Numbered from the stretch's first letter, positions 52,775 through 61,982 are shown. The stretch: 64,000 nt of DNA from Rhizobium bangladeshense (GCF_001662075.1 NZ_LYPL01000012.1:124001-188000); one strand, 5' to 3'. The notes: generated from the sequence alone by a model not told the origin. Made by a program: numbers and translations.

Positions 52775-53184
52775 GCGCCATCGACTTCAGCGATCCCGCA
52801 ACCACTGCATTCCTCACCGAGGCGCTGACGGCCGCCGGCGTGGGGGGCCTCGAAATCTCCCGGCCGGACGGGCAGCTTCGTATCGTCGTTTCAGGGGAGG
52901 GCGGCGCGCAAGTAGCCGCACTCCGCGCTCCGGGCTCCCCACCTGTTGACGTGAAGGCGCCGCTGGCGGGGCATTTCTGCGTCGAACATCCGGCCGCCGC
53001 CGTCACGCCGCAAACTCTGCCGCGCTCGGTATCCGACGCCGATCTCCTCGGCTTCATCAGGGTAGGGCATGTACTGCTTCCCCTTCGCGCCGGCCGTTCC
53101 GGTGTCTTGACTAGGCTGCTCGCCGAGCCCGGCGCCCTGGTCGGCTTCGGTGATCCTCTGTTCGAAATCGAGCTGCCATCATGA
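52771..53184 (+). CDS. Biotin carrier-like protein lacking the biotinylation lysine
   Basis: 137 residues. The C-terminal half aligns with the biotinyl domain: VKAPLAGHFCVEHP, then ADLLGFIRVGHVLLPLRAGR and GVLTRLLAEPGALVGFGDPLFEIE. Where the carrier has EAMK this protein has RVGHVLL, so biotin cannot be attached at the usual place. The N-terminus contains LEISRPDGQLRIVVS, as in AccB. It overlaps accC and the PxpB gene by 4 bp each. It may be a structural or docking subunit of the complex. It is not a frameshift product: the frame is open and coupled at both ends. Confidence 0.75.
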   Translation: MSAIDFSDPATTAFLTEALTAAGVGGLEISRPDGQLRIVVSGEGGAQVAALRAPGSPPVDVKAPLAGHFCVEHPAAAVTPQTLPRSVSDADLLGFIRVGHVLLPLRAGRSGVLTRLLAEPGALVGFGDPLFEIELPS

Positions 53185-53888
53185 TTGCCACGACGAACAG
53201 ACATGCCTCGCAACGCGAAATCGTTCCGGCCACCCAAAGCCGGGCGAAGGTTTCCTCGATCGGCGCCAGATCCTTTCTGCTCGAGGCGCCAGGCGATTTC
53301 GATCTCATTGCACAGCGGCGAATCTGGGCCCTGTCCCAGACGGTGAGAGGCTGGGATGACCTTGCCGAAAATATTCCGGGGATGACCAACCTGCTGGTGA
53401 TCTTCAAGGAGACGCCCGAGGATCCCGATGCGGCGGTCGCCCGGCTGCTGGAAGCGTGGGAGAATGCGCAGAGCATCGATCTCAACGGCAAGACCATCGA
53501 GATTCCCGTCCATTACGGCGGCGAACATGCGACCGATCTTCCGGCCCTTTGCGATCTATCAGGCTTAAGCGACCGCGAGGTCGTCCGCATCCATCATGAG
53601 GCCACCTATCGTGTCTTCGCCTTGGGCAGCGCGCCGGGTTTCGGCTATCTGCATGGCCTCGATCCACGCATCTACATGCCGCGAAAGACCGTGCCGTCGT
53701 TGAAGATGGCGAAGGGCTGCGTGACCATCGGCGGCATGCAGACCGGCGTCGCCATGCTCACGGGCCCCAACGGGTGGAATTCCATCGGCTTCGCGACGCT
53801 TGAGATGTTCGACCCGACCGCGCCGACCCCTGCCATGATGGCGCCCGGAGACACGGTGCGGTTTCTGCCGGCAAGGATCGAGCTATGA
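53181..53888 (+). CDS. pxpB: PxpB/KipI-family protein (urea-carboxylase CT_C_D-like)
   Basis: 235 residues. Conserved regions include IPVHYGGEHATDLPAL, VRIHHEATYRVFALGSAPGF, GYLHGLDPRIYMPRK and VTIGGMQTGVAMLTGPNGW. The family is 5-oxoprolinase subunit B (also KipI, allophanate hydrolase subunit 1), homologous to one half of the urea carboxylase carboxyltransferase domain. About 20 extra N-terminal residues precede the conserved start. Stop overlaps the PxpC start (ATGA). Confidence 0.9.
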   Translation: MIATTNRHASQREIVPATQSRAKVSSIGARSFLLEAPGDFDLIAQRRIWALSQTVRGWDDLAENIPGMTNLLVIFKETPEDPDAAVARLLEAWENAQSIDLNGKTIEIPVHYGGEHATDLPALCDLSGLSDREVVRIHHEATYRVFALGSAPGFGYLHGLDPRIYMPRKTVPSLKMAKGCVTIGGMQTGVAMLTGPNGWNSIGFATLEMFDPTAPTPAMMAPGDTVRFLPARIEL

Positions 53889-54880
53889 TCGAGATCTTGG
53901 AAACCGGGCCCTTCAACACGGTGCAGGATCTGGGGCGCCCCGGCTATCGCGATATCGGCGTGTCAGCGAGCGGCGCGATGGATCCGCTTGCGGTCAGGAT
54001 CGGTAATATTCTCGTCGGCAATGACGAGAAGGCTGCGGTGATCGAGGTGCAGACCTTCCCGTTCAGCCTGCGTTTCGAGAGCCGCACCGTCTTTGCCGTG
54101 ACCGGCGCCGACGGCCATCCTCACCTCGACGGATCGGAACTCATTCCTTGGTGCGCCTATACGGCAGAGCCCCGACAGGTTCTCCTGCTGCAGCAGCCCC
54201 CGCGGCTGGCCCGCTCCTATATTGCGATTGGAGGCGGGCTGGATATACCTGTTGTCATGGGTTCGCGAAGCACGTCGCTGCGCGGCGGCTTCGGCGGCAA
54301 TGGCGGCCGGCCTCTGGCGAAGGGCGATCGGATCGCGGTCGGCGAGGATTTGGAGATGGCCATGCTGCCGGCCACGGGCCTCGCCGCCGTCGAGCCGGCC
54401 GTGGCGCTGCGCGAGGTCTTTCCGGCGCCCGTCGACGGCGCCTTGCCGATCCGCGCCCTGCCTGCCGGCGAGCATGATCTTTTCGCCGGAGACGGCGAAG
54501 CCTTCTGGAGCCAGACCTGGAGGATTTCCTCCCGAAGCGACCGCACAGGCTACCGCCTGTCCGGCGAGCCGATCACGCCGACCGCATCCATCGAGATGCG
54601 CTCCCACGGCGTCGTGCCCGGCGTCATCCAGGTTCCGCCCGGCGGCGAACCGATCGTGCAGATGAGCGATGCGAATACGGCCGGCGGCTATCCGAAGATC
54701 GCCGGTGTGATCGAATGCGACCTCTGGCGGCTCGGGCAGGCCCGCATCGGCGCCCGCCTGAAATTCGTCCGGTCGACGCATGCGGAAGCGCGCGCAGTCG
54801 AGAAGGCCGTCGCCCGCTATGTCGAGGATATCAGGCTGACATCCGGGATGGTCAAGCGCGCCCTGAAGGCGATGGCCTAG
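53885..54880 (+). CDS. pxpC: PxpC/KipA-family protein (urea-carboxylase CT_A_B-like)
   Basis: 331 residues beginning MIEILETGPFNTVQDLGRPG, the family hallmark, with ISSRSDRTGYRLSGEPI, HGVVPGVIQVPPGGEPIVQM and SDANTAGGYPKIAGVIECDL. It is the partner of PxpB (KipA, allophanate hydrolase subunit 2) and homologous to the other half of the urea carboxylase carboxyltransferase domain. It sits between PxpB and PxpA in the order B-C-A. Confidence 0.92.
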   Translation: MIEILETGPFNTVQDLGRPGYRDIGVSASGAMDPLAVRIGNILVGNDEKAAVIEVQTFPFSLRFESRTVFAVTGADGHPHLDGSELIPWCAYTAEPRQVLLLQQPPRLARSYIAIGGGLDIPVVMGSRSTSLRGGFGGNGGRPLAKGDRIAVGEDLEMAMLPATGLAAVEPAVALREVFPAPVDGALPIRALPAGEHDLFAGDGEAFWSQTWRISSRSDRTGYRLSGEPITPTASIEMRSHGVVPGVIQVPPGGEPIVQMSDANTAGGYPKIAGVIECDLWRLGQARIGARLKFVRSTHAEARAVEKAVARYVEDIRLTSGMVKRALKAMA

Positions 54881-54901
54881 GGGAGGCGAAAGGAGGAACT
54901 G

Positions 54902-55669
54902 ATGAAGATCGATCTGAATTCCGACATGGGCGAAGGATTTGGTCCCTACCGGCTGTGCGACGACGAAGCGATGATGAAAATCGTCTCCTCGGCCAATATC
55001 GCCTGCGGTTTCCACGGTGGCGACCCGGATACGATGGGGCGGATGGTGCGGCTGGCGAAGCAGAACGGCGTCGGCATCGGCGCCCATCCCGGTCTGCCCG
55101 ACCGGCTGGGCTTCGGCCGGCGCGAAATACCCTTCCAGGCGGACGAGCTTCGCCAGCAGATGCTCTACCAGCTCGGCGCGCTGATGGCGATCGCCAGAAG
55201 CGAGCGCGTCGCCGTCTCCCATATCAGCTTTCATGCGGCCATGGGCAATATGGTCAACCGCGATCCTGTCCTCGCCGACCTGATGATGGATGCGATCGCA
55301 ACCGTCGACCCCAGTCTCGTCGTCTTCGTCACGTCAGGCAGTGAGATCCAGCAGGCGGCGAAACGCGCGCGCCTGAAGACACTGGCGCTTTTCCTTGCGG
55401 ACCGGGCTTATGACGCCAGCGGCAGGCTTGTCACGCGCGGGCTCCCGGGCGCCGTCATCAAGGACGAAACCGCCGTACGTGCGCGCGTGCGAAAATTCCT
55501 CGTCGGCGGCAGCGTCGAGACAATCGATGGCGGCGTGATCGCCATGCCGGCGCGCTCCATCCTCGTCCACAGCGACACGCCGGGCGCCCTCGAGCTTGCC
55601 GGCATCGTACGCGGTGAAATCGAAGCCACCGGTGCCACCCTCGCACATGCCGCCGAACTCGCCGACTGA
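54902..55669 (+). CDS. pxpA: PxpA/LamB-YcsF-family 5-oxoprolinase subunit
   Basis: 255 residues with AGGAGG upstream. Signature motifs KIDLNSDMGEGFGPYRLCDD, NIACGFHGGDPDTMGRM, GIGAHPGLPDRLGFGRR and HISFHAAMGNM are intact, including the carboxylate and histidine residues of the active site. In PxpABC this subunit opens 5-oxoproline with ATP-dependent activation by PxpBC. In this operon the additional biotin enzymes raise the possibility of a different, carboxylation-linked substrate. Confidence 0.93.
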   Translation: MKIDLNSDMGEGFGPYRLCDDEAMMKIVSSANIACGFHGGDPDTMGRMVRLAKQNGVGIGAHPGLPDRLGFGRREIPFQADELRQQMLYQLGALMAIARSERVAVSHISFHAAMGNMVNRDPVLADLMMDAIATVDPSLVVFVTSGSEIQQAAKRARLKTLALFLADRAYDASGRLVTRGLPGAVIKDETAVRARVRKFLVGGSVETIDGGVIAMPARSILVHSDTPGALELAGIVRGEIEATGATLAHAAELAD

Positions 55670-55724
55670 CGCAATTCCGATCGCCTGCGGGCGGTCTCTC
55701 GTTTCAATCCCTCATCGAAGGATC

Positions 55725-56933
55725 ATGTCGATGTCCGTCATCGCCGACCGTCTGAAAAACGTCTCCATATCCGCATCCGCCGCCATGACCCAGCGCGCCC
55801 GGGAATTGGCCGCCAAAGGGGTCAAGGTCGTCAGCCTCTCCTCCGGCGAGCCGGATTTCCCCACCCCGGCGCATGCGATCGAAGCGGCCCATGCGGCTGC
55901 ACTTGCCGGCGATACGAAATATCCGCCGATGGATGGGACGCCGGCGCTCAAATCCGCCATCATCCGGAAATTCAAACGCGACAACAATCTCGACTACGAT
56001 GCCAGCCAGATCGTCGTCTCGGGCGGCGGCAAGCAGGTGATCTTCAACGCCATGCTGGCGACCTGCAATCCGGGCGACGAGGTCGTCATTCCAACACCCT
56101 CCTGGGTGAGCTATGCCGACATCGTCAAATTCGCCGGCGGCGTGCCGGTCGCCGTCCCGTGCCACGAGCAGACCGGTTTCAAGCTGCGCCCGGAGGATCT
56201 GGAGGCGGCGATCACGCCGCGCACGAAATGGCTCTTCCTGAATTTCCCGAACAATCCGACGGGAGCCGCCTGCTCCCGGGCGGAAATGGCCGCCATCGCC
56301 GAGGTCATGCTGCGCCATCCCGATGTCTGGATCATGACCGACGATATTTATGAACACCTGGTCTATGACGACTTTCAGTTCTGCACGATCGCGGAGGTCG
56401 AGCCGAGACTGTATGACCGCGTCCTGACGATGAACGGCGTCTCCAAGGCTTACGCAATGACCGGCTGGCGCCTCGGTTTTTGCGCCGGCCCGAAAGAGCT
56501 GATCTCGGCCGTCAGCAACGTCAACGGCCAGAACGGCGGCGGCATCGCGACGCTGACCCAGGCGGCAGCGACCGCGGCGCTGGACGGGCCCCAGGACCTG
56601 CTGAAGGAGCGGGCGGCGATCTACAAGCAAAGACGCGACTTCGTCCTCGACAAATTGTCGGAGGTGGAAGGGCTGCGCTGCCATCGGCCCGAGGGCGCCT
56701 TCTATATCTATCCCAACATATCGGGGCTGATCGGCAGGACCAGCAAGGGCGGGCGCAAGATCGAGAGCGACGTCGATTTTGTCATGGCGCTGGTGGAGGA
56801 GCATCATGTCGCGACTGTGCAAGGTGCGGCTTACGGAATGAGTCCCTTCTTTCGCATTTCCTACGCAACAAGCATGGAAAAACTCGGCGAGGGCTGCGCG
56901 CGGATCGCCCAGTTCTGCAAGGACATGCGCTGA
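55725..56933 (+). CDS. Class I pyridoxal-phosphate aminotransferase (aspartate type)
   Basis: 402 residues from the ATG at 55725 with GAAGGA upstream. Features: VVSLSSGEPDFPTPAHAIEA, FPNNPTGAACSRAEMAAI, IMTDDIYEHLVYDD, the PLP lysine in NGVSKAYAMTGWRLGF and FRISYATSMEKL with the substrate arginine. It resembles rhizobial AatA. It follows the pxp genes by 55 bp, and may deaminate the amino acid released by that pathway. Its stop faces the LysR stop 6 bp away. Confidence 0.92.
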   Translation: MSMSVIADRLKNVSISASAAMTQRARELAAKGVKVVSLSSGEPDFPTPAHAIEAAHAAALAGDTKYPPMDGTPALKSAIIRKFKRDNNLDYDASQIVVSGGGKQVIFNAMLATCNPGDEVVIPTPSWVSYADIVKFAGGVPVAVPCHEQTGFKLRPEDLEAAITPRTKWLFLNFPNNPTGAACSRAEMAAIAEVMLRHPDVWIMTDDIYEHLVYDDFQFCTIAEVEPRLYDRVLTMNGVSKAYAMTGWRLGFCAGPKELISAVSNVNGQNGGGIATLTQAAATAALDGPQDLLKERAAIYKQRRDFVLDKLSEVEGLRCHRPEGAFYIYPNISGLIGRTSKGGRKIESDVDFVMALVEEHHVATVQGAAYGMSPFFRISYATSMEKLGEGCARIAQFCKDMR

Positions 56934-56939
56934 CCGCTG

Positions 56940-57845
56940 TTAACCCTTCAGCCGCGCCGTCAACTCGAGAAGGATATCTCGGACGGCAATGGCCGGTTCC
57001 GACAGGGGATTCTGATCGGAAACGCAAAGCGACAGAGTTTCTTCGATCCGCGGCGAGACGAGCCGGCAGATCAGCGGCTCGCTCGATTCCGAGACAATGC
57101 GATCGGCAATCGCCTTCGGCATGATCGTCGCGCCGAGGCCGCTGCCGACCGCGCGGGCGAGGGTGCGCACGATCTCGACTTCCGCCACGACCTTCAAATT
57201 GGTGCGGGTGCGGGTGAAGGCGGTATCGACCGCGCGGCGGACGAAATTATAGGACGGCGGCAGGAGCAGCGGTATGCCGTCGAGAGCGTTGACCGCAACA
57301 GGTTTCGTATCCGCTTCGATGGCAAAATCGCGATGGGCGACCAGGAAAAACTCTTCGCTGAGGATCGGTTCGAAGCGCACGCCCTTGATCGGCCCGGTTC
57401 CATGCAGAAGCGCCATCTCCAGCCGGCCGTTCATGATCATCTGGCTATAGGTTTGGCCGACGCTTTCGGTCAGATGCAGCAGGATGCCGGGATGCCGTTT
57501 GCGGGTCTCCGCCAAAAGGTCAACCGAGAGCGTCGCCGCGCTGCTGAACGGCACGAGGCCGACGGAGACGCGCCCGGCAAGCGAATTTCCGGCGGCGGAA
57601 GCATCGGCCTGCGCCTGCTCCATCTGCCGAAGGATGATCTGCGCATGGCGATATACCGCATGGCCGGCATCCGTCATGCTGACGCCCTGCTGGCTGCGGA
57701 TCAGTAGCTTGTGGCCGAAATGCTCCTCAAGTGCTGCGAGCTGCTGGCTGAGCGCCGGCTGGGCGATGTGCAAAAGATCCGCCGCTCGTGTGATGCTGCC
57801 GCTGTCGACGATCACGATGAAGGATTTGAGGCGTCTGATGTCCAT
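56940..57845 (-). CDS. LysR-family transcriptional regulator
   Basis: 301 residues. Helix-turn-helix at DIRRLKSFIVIVDSGSITRA, AADLLHIAQPALSQQLAALE, linker LLIRSQQGVSMTDAG, then an effector domain resembling Cbl/Nac-type nitrogen regulators (VSVGLVPFSSAATLSVDLLA). It is divergent from the short-chain dehydrogenase/amino acid transporter operon, 230 bp away, which is the likely target. It could also act on the pxp genes upstream. Confidence 0.92.
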   Translation of the reverse strand: MDIRRLKSFIVIVDSGSITRAADLLHIAQPALSQQLAALEEHFGHKLLIRSQQGVSMTDAGHAVYRHAQIILRQMEQAQADASAAGNSLAGRVSVGLVPFSSAATLSVDLLAETRKRHPGILLHLTESVGQTYSQMIMNGRLEMALLHGTGPIKGVRFEPILSEEFFLVAHRDFAIEADTKPVAVNALDGIPLLLPPSYNFVRRAVDTAFTRTRTNLKVVAEVEIVRTLARAVGSGLGATIMPKAIADRIVSESSEPLICRLVSPRIEETLSLCVSDQNPLSEPAIAVRDILLELTARLKG

Positions 57846-58075
57846 GGGGATCGGGGTACCATTCTGATCTGCGGATCATGTTTGCAGAGGCGCATTGCTT
57901 TTGCAACGCGACGGGATCCGAGGCAAGGCCGAGAGAGAGTATCGGCATCGCCGCATTCTCTTCTTCGGCAGACCGCACGTGCTCCATAACCGTTGCTTAT
58001 TGCTCCAGAGATAATCGGTCTTAGGCAAGGGGTTAAAGCTTCGCTACTGTCTTAATCAACCACAAGGGAACGACA

Positions 58076-58849
58076 ATGCCATTCTCCGATTACAAGACCG
58101 CACTGGTGACCGGCGCATCCTCCGGGATCGGCGCAGCCGTGGTTGAGCGGCTTCGCCGGGAGAACATCGAGGTCCATGCCGTTGCCCGCAGTGCCCAGAC
58201 GCTGCAGCAGCTGGCCGAGCGCACGGGCTGTATCGCCCATGCCATCGATGTGACCGACCGCCAGGCAATGGCCGAGCTCGCCGGTCGAGTGGAGTTTGAC
58301 ATTCTCGTCAACAATGCCGGCGTCGACCGGCCGAAGAAGTTCCTTGAAGCCGAAGAGGGCGATATCGACCTCATCGTCGACGTCAATCTCAGGGCGGTTC
58401 TGCACCTCTGCCGCCTCCTCGTGCCGGGCATGGTGGCGCGGGACCGCGGCCACATCATCAACATCTCGTCGATCGCCGGCGCCTATAATTTCGGCGGCAA
58501 CTCCTCCTATCACGCCACCAAGGCCGGCGTGAGCATGCTGTCCAACCAGCTGCGCATCGATGCTTTCGGCAAGCGGGTGCGGGTAACCGAAATCTGCCCC
58601 GGCCGGGTCGCCACCGACATTTTCAATCACGTCCACGGCAACGATCCGAGCATTCGGGAACGGTTTATCGACGGTTTCGAACTGCCGCAGGCCACCGATA
58701 TCGCCGATGCGATCGCCTTCGCCATAGCAGCTCCGGTCGCCGTCAACATCGGACATATGGAGATCACGCCGACGCTGCAGGTCATGGGCGGCCTGCAGAC
58801 CGCAAAACCGCAGTCGAAGCCGGATCCATCCACGGAGCCAAAACCGTGA
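58076..58849 (+). CDS. Short-chain dehydrogenase/reductase 3
   Basis: 257 residues. NAD(P) motif TGASSGIGAAVVERLRREN, VNNAGVDRPKKF, INISSIAGAYNF and YHATKAGVSML with the catalytic tyrosine and lysine; PGRVATDIFNHV follows. The C-terminal 20 residues are proline/lysine-rich and unusual. The gene heads an operon with the amino acid transporter (4-bp overlap with the first permease). It resembles L-allo-threonine/serine dehydrogenase YdfG-type SDRs. Confidence 0.9.
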   Translation: MPFSDYKTALVTGASSGIGAAVVERLRRENIEVHAVARSAQTLQQLAERTGCIAHAIDVTDRQAMAELAGRVEFDILVNNAGVDRPKKFLEAEEGDIDLIVDVNLRAVLHLCRLLVPGMVARDRGHIINISSIAGAYNFGGNSSYHATKAGVSMLSNQLRIDAFGKRVRVTEICPGRVATDIFNHVHGNDPSIRERFIDGFELPQATDIADAIAFAIAAPVAVNIGHMEITPTLQVMGGLQTAKPQSKPDPSTEPKP

Positions 58850-59553
58850 GCGGTTTCGACCTTTCGGCAATCCTCGGAAATCCGGACTATGCCGCCATGC
58901 TGCTGCATGGCATCGAGATGACCTTCATCATCTATGCCGGGTCCTGGTCGCTGGCGATGGCGCTCGCCCTGCTGCTGCTCGGCGTACGCCTTTCGCCCTT
59001 TCGCTTCGGCGATCCGTTGGTCGCCGCTTACGTATCCTACCACCGCAACGTCCCCACCCTGGTGCAGCTGATGCTGTGGTATTTCGGGATCTTCACCCTG
59101 ATGCCGAACGGGGTGGCGACTTGGCTAGCAAGCCATAATGCGGAAGCGATTTTCGCGGTGATCGGGCTCGGGCTCTGCCAGGCAGCCTATTTCAGCGAGG
59201 ATCTTCGTTCGGGCGTACGCTCGGTCAGTGACGGCCAGATGCAGGCGGCGCGTGCGCTCGGCCATGGCTACGTCTCGGCGATGCGTTTCGTCATTATGCC
59301 GCAGGGCGTACGCAACGCGCTGCCGCCGCTCATCAATCACAGCGTTTCCCTGTTCAAAAACAGCAGTCTTGCCGTCGTCATCGGCGCGTCGGAACTGACG
59401 CATGCCGTCAAGGAAATTGAAAATCTCAGCTTCCGGACCTTCGAGATCTACCTGGTCGGCACGGTTCTCTATCTCTTCTTCTCGCTCGTGATCATGAGCA
59501 TCGGCGCCTATCTGTCGATGCGCGCCGATCCTGCCCGGAGTGCGCGCGGATGA
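58846..59553 (+). CDS. Polar amino acid ABC transporter permease 1
   Basis: 235 residues, GTG start overlapping the dehydrogenase stop. Membrane segments and the HisM/GltJ-type motif MQAARALGHGYVSAMRFVIM, PQGVRNALPPLINHSVSLFK NSS-type helix are present. It pairs with the next permease (4-bp overlap). The ligand is probably an acidic or polar amino acid. Confidence 0.92.
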   Translation: MSGFDLSAILGNPDYAAMLLHGIEMTFIIYAGSWSLAMALALLLLGVRLSPFRFGDPLVAAYVSYHRNVPTLVQLMLWYFGIFTLMPNGVATWLASHNAEAIFAVIGLGLCQAAYFSEDLRSGVRSVSDGQMQAARALGHGYVSAMRFVIMPQGVRNALPPLINHSVSLFKNSSLAVVIGASELTHAVKEIENLSFRTFEIYLVGTVLYLFFSLVIMSIGAYLSMRADPARSARG

Positions 59554-60308
59554 TCCAGGACATGATCGCCATCGTCCGCGACTACTGGCTGCTGCTCCTG
59601 ATCGGCCAATATCCGAACGGACCGCTCGGCGGGCTCGCCAATACGCTGATCCTTTCGGCGCTCAGCATCGCCCTCGCTTTTCCGGTGAGCATCCTGTTCG
59701 CAATGGCGCGGCTCTCCAAATCGCCGCTGCTGCGCTGGCCGGTCACCGCACTTGTCTATTTCACCCGCGGCGTGCCGCTCCTGATGCTCATCCTGTGGAG
59801 CTATTTCCTGGTTCCGCTCCTGACAGGCGCCGACGTGCCGAGCTTCGTCACCATGCTGACGACGCTCGTCGTCTATCAGAGCGCGTTCCTCAGCGAAGTC
59901 GTCCGCGCCGGCATCGTCGCGCTCGGGCCGGGCCAGATGGATGCCGCGCGTGCGCTTGGCCACGGCCATATCGGCGCGATGCGTTACATCATCCTGCCGC
60001 AGGCGCTCTACAATATGATCCCGAGCATCATTTCCACCTTCGTCTCGACGATCAAGGATACGACGCTCGGCTACGTGATCAACGTGCCGGACCTGACCTT
60101 CGCGGCAAGCCAGGTCAACAACCAGCTTCTGACGCAGCCCTTCCAGGTCTTCCTCATCCTGGCGATCGTCTACTTCATCATCTGCTGGACGCTCACCTAC
60201 TTCGCAAATCGCCTCGAGCGGCGCATCACGTGGCGGCGTGCGGGACTTCTCAACGTTCCGACTGCGTCCCTGGTCACGCCGGCGAAAATCGTATCGGAGC
60301 AGCTATGA
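59550..60308 (+). CDS. Polar amino acid ABC transporter permease 2
   Basis: 252 residues. The HisM/GltK-type EAA loop MDAARALGHGHIGAMRYIIL and PQALYNMIPSIISTFVSTIK are clear. It overlaps permease 1 and the ATPase by 4 bp each. Together they form a heterodimeric channel of the PAAT family. Confidence 0.92.
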   Translation: MIQDMIAIVRDYWLLLLIGQYPNGPLGGLANTLILSALSIALAFPVSILFAMARLSKSPLLRWPVTALVYFTRGVPLLMLILWSYFLVPLLTGADVPSFVTMLTTLVVYQSAFLSEVVRAGIVALGPGQMDAARALGHGHIGAMRYIILPQALYNMIPSIISTFVSTIKDTTLGYVINVPDLTFAASQVNNQLLTQPFQVFLILAIVYFIICWTLTYFANRLERRITWRRAGLLNVPTASLVTPAKIVSEQL

Positions 60309-61069
60309 TCATGTCAGTTTCCGCGCCGGAATCGCAGACGATCCGGCTTTCGCAGGTCTGCAAGAGCTATGGCGATTATCCGGTTCTAAAGAACATCGAT
60401 GCGCAGGTGGCGCGCGGCGAGGTTGTGGTCATCTGCGGACCTTCCGGCTCCGGAAAATCGACGCTGATCCGGACGATCAATCGCCTGGAAGAGATCAACA
60501 GCGGATCGATCACGCTCGACGGACAAAATATCCACGCATCGATGCGGGCGAAGGAGCTCAACTCAATGCGCAGCCGGATCGGCTTCGTATTCCAGAACTT
60601 CAACCTCTTTCCGCATCTTTCGGTGGCTGAAAACGTGTCGATGTCGCCGATCCGGGTGAAAGGCGTGGCACCCGATGTCGCGCATGAAAAGGCGCTCAAG
60701 CTCCTTGATCGGGTCGGCCTCGCCGACAAAGCGCGGGCCTATCCCGGCCAGCTCTCGGGCGGCCAGCAGCAGCGGGTGGCGATCGCCCGCGCTCTTGCGA
60801 TGGAACCGCCAGTGATGCTGTTCGACGAACCGACGAGCGCGCTCGATCCAGAAATGGTGGGCGAGGTGCTCGCCGTCATGAAGAGCCTGGCGTCCGAAGG
60901 CATGACCATGCTCTGCGTCACCCACGAAATGGGTTTCGCGCGCGACGTCGCGGATCGGATCTGGTTCATCGATGCCGGCCAGATCATCGAAAAGGCGACC
61001 CCCGAAGAATTCTTCAGCAATCCACGCCATCCCCGGGCTCAGCGTTTCCTCGCCGATCTCAGGCATTGA
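60305..61069 (+). CDS. Polar amino acid ABC transporter ATPase (GlnQ type)
   Basis: 254 residues from the ATG at 60305. Walker A ICGPSGSGKSTLIRTINRLE, signature LSGGQQQRVAIARALAMEP, Walker B VMLFDEPTSALDPEMVGEV, switch LCVTHEMGFARDVADRI and the closing GQIIEKATPEEFFSNP. These are the exact GlnQ-type motifs. It is followed by the binding-protein gene. Confidence 0.95.
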   Translation: MIMSVSAPESQTIRLSQVCKSYGDYPVLKNIDAQVARGEVVVICGPSGSGKSTLIRTINRLEEINSGSITLDGQNIHASMRAKELNSMRSRIGFVFQNFNLFPHLSVAENVSMSPIRVKGVAPDVAHEKALKLLDRVGLADKARAYPGQLSGGQQQRVAIARALAMEPPVMLFDEPTSALDPEMVGEVLAVMKSLASEGMTMLCVTHEMGFARDVADRIWFIDAGQIIEKATPEEFFSNPRHPRAQRFLADLRH

Positions 61070-61101
61070 AAACCAAGCACCAAAAACAATGGAGAACAGC
61101 A

Positions 61102-61938
61102 ATGAACTGGAAATACCTGACCCTCACCGCCGCATTTGCCGGCCTGGCAGCTGCCGCACCGGCGAAAGCCGATCAGCTCGACACCATCATGTCGGCCAAA
61201 ACCCTGCGCTGCGCGACTTTCGCCGACGTTCCTCCCTTCGCTTCGCCCGATCCGAAGACCCGCGAAATGGCCGGTTTCGACGTCGATCTCTGCGGCGCCA
61301 TCGCCAAGGAATTGGGCGTCAAGGCTGAAATCAAGCCGGTTTCGGTCGAGGCGCGCGTGCCCGAGGTCAAGCTCGGCCGCGTCGACATCACCGTTGCCAA
61401 CCTTGCCTATACACTAAGCCGCGCCGAGCAGATCCAGTTCAGCGATCCCTATTATCTCGCCAAGGAAATGCTGATCGTGCCGGCCGATGATGCCGGCAAG
61501 ACGAAGGCCGATTACGCCGGCCAGCGCATCGCTTCGACCAAGGGTTCGACCTCGGAAATGTCGATCAAGCTCAACAAATCCGACCCGCTGACGTTCCAGG
61601 ACACCGCTTCTGCCTATCTCGCCGTCCAGCAGGGCAAGGCCCGCGGCATGGTCGCCAACACCATGACGACGACCAAGTTCGTCAATGAATCGAAGAGCAA
61701 GGGCAAGGAAATGCGGATGATCGAAGAGCCGATGCTCTACCAGCCGATCGGCATCGGCATGGCCAAGGATCAGCCGGCGCTGACAGCGAAGATCAACGAG
61801 ATCCTGCACAAGCTCGACGCATCAGGCGAGATCAACAAGATCTGGGATAAGTGGCTCGGCCCGAACACCGAATACAAAATGACCCGCACAGACAAAGTCG
61901 TGCCGCTCACCGAGCTGAAGTTCGACCCGATCCCGTAG
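61102..61938 (+). CDS. Polar amino acid ABC transporter substrate-binding protein
   Basis: 278 residues with GGAG upstream of the ATG. Signal peptide ends APAKA. Family-3 features: TLRCATFADVPPFASPDPKT, MAGFDVDLCGAIAKELGVKA, GRVDITVANLAYTLSRAEQI and FSDPYYLAKEMLIVP. Residue pattern at the ligand site (R in SRAEQI, D of LCGAI region) fits an amino acid ligand. It is followed by a hairpin and the RraA-like gene. Confidence 0.93.
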   Translation: MNWKYLTLTAAFAGLAAAAPAKADQLDTIMSAKTLRCATFADVPPFASPDPKTREMAGFDVDLCGAIAKELGVKAEIKPVSVEARVPEVKLGRVDITVANLAYTLSRAEQIQFSDPYYLAKEMLIVPADDAGKTKADYAGQRIASTKGSTSEMSIKLNKSDPLTFQDTASAYLAVQQGKARGMVANTMTTTKFVNESKSKGKEMRMIEEPMLYQPIGIGMAKDQPALTAKINEILHKLDASGEINKIWDKWLGPNTEYKMTRTDKVVPLTELKFDPIP

Positions 61939-61982
61939 ACCGAGCGGTCTCGGAACCTCCTGAGGACAATGCAACCGAGATA

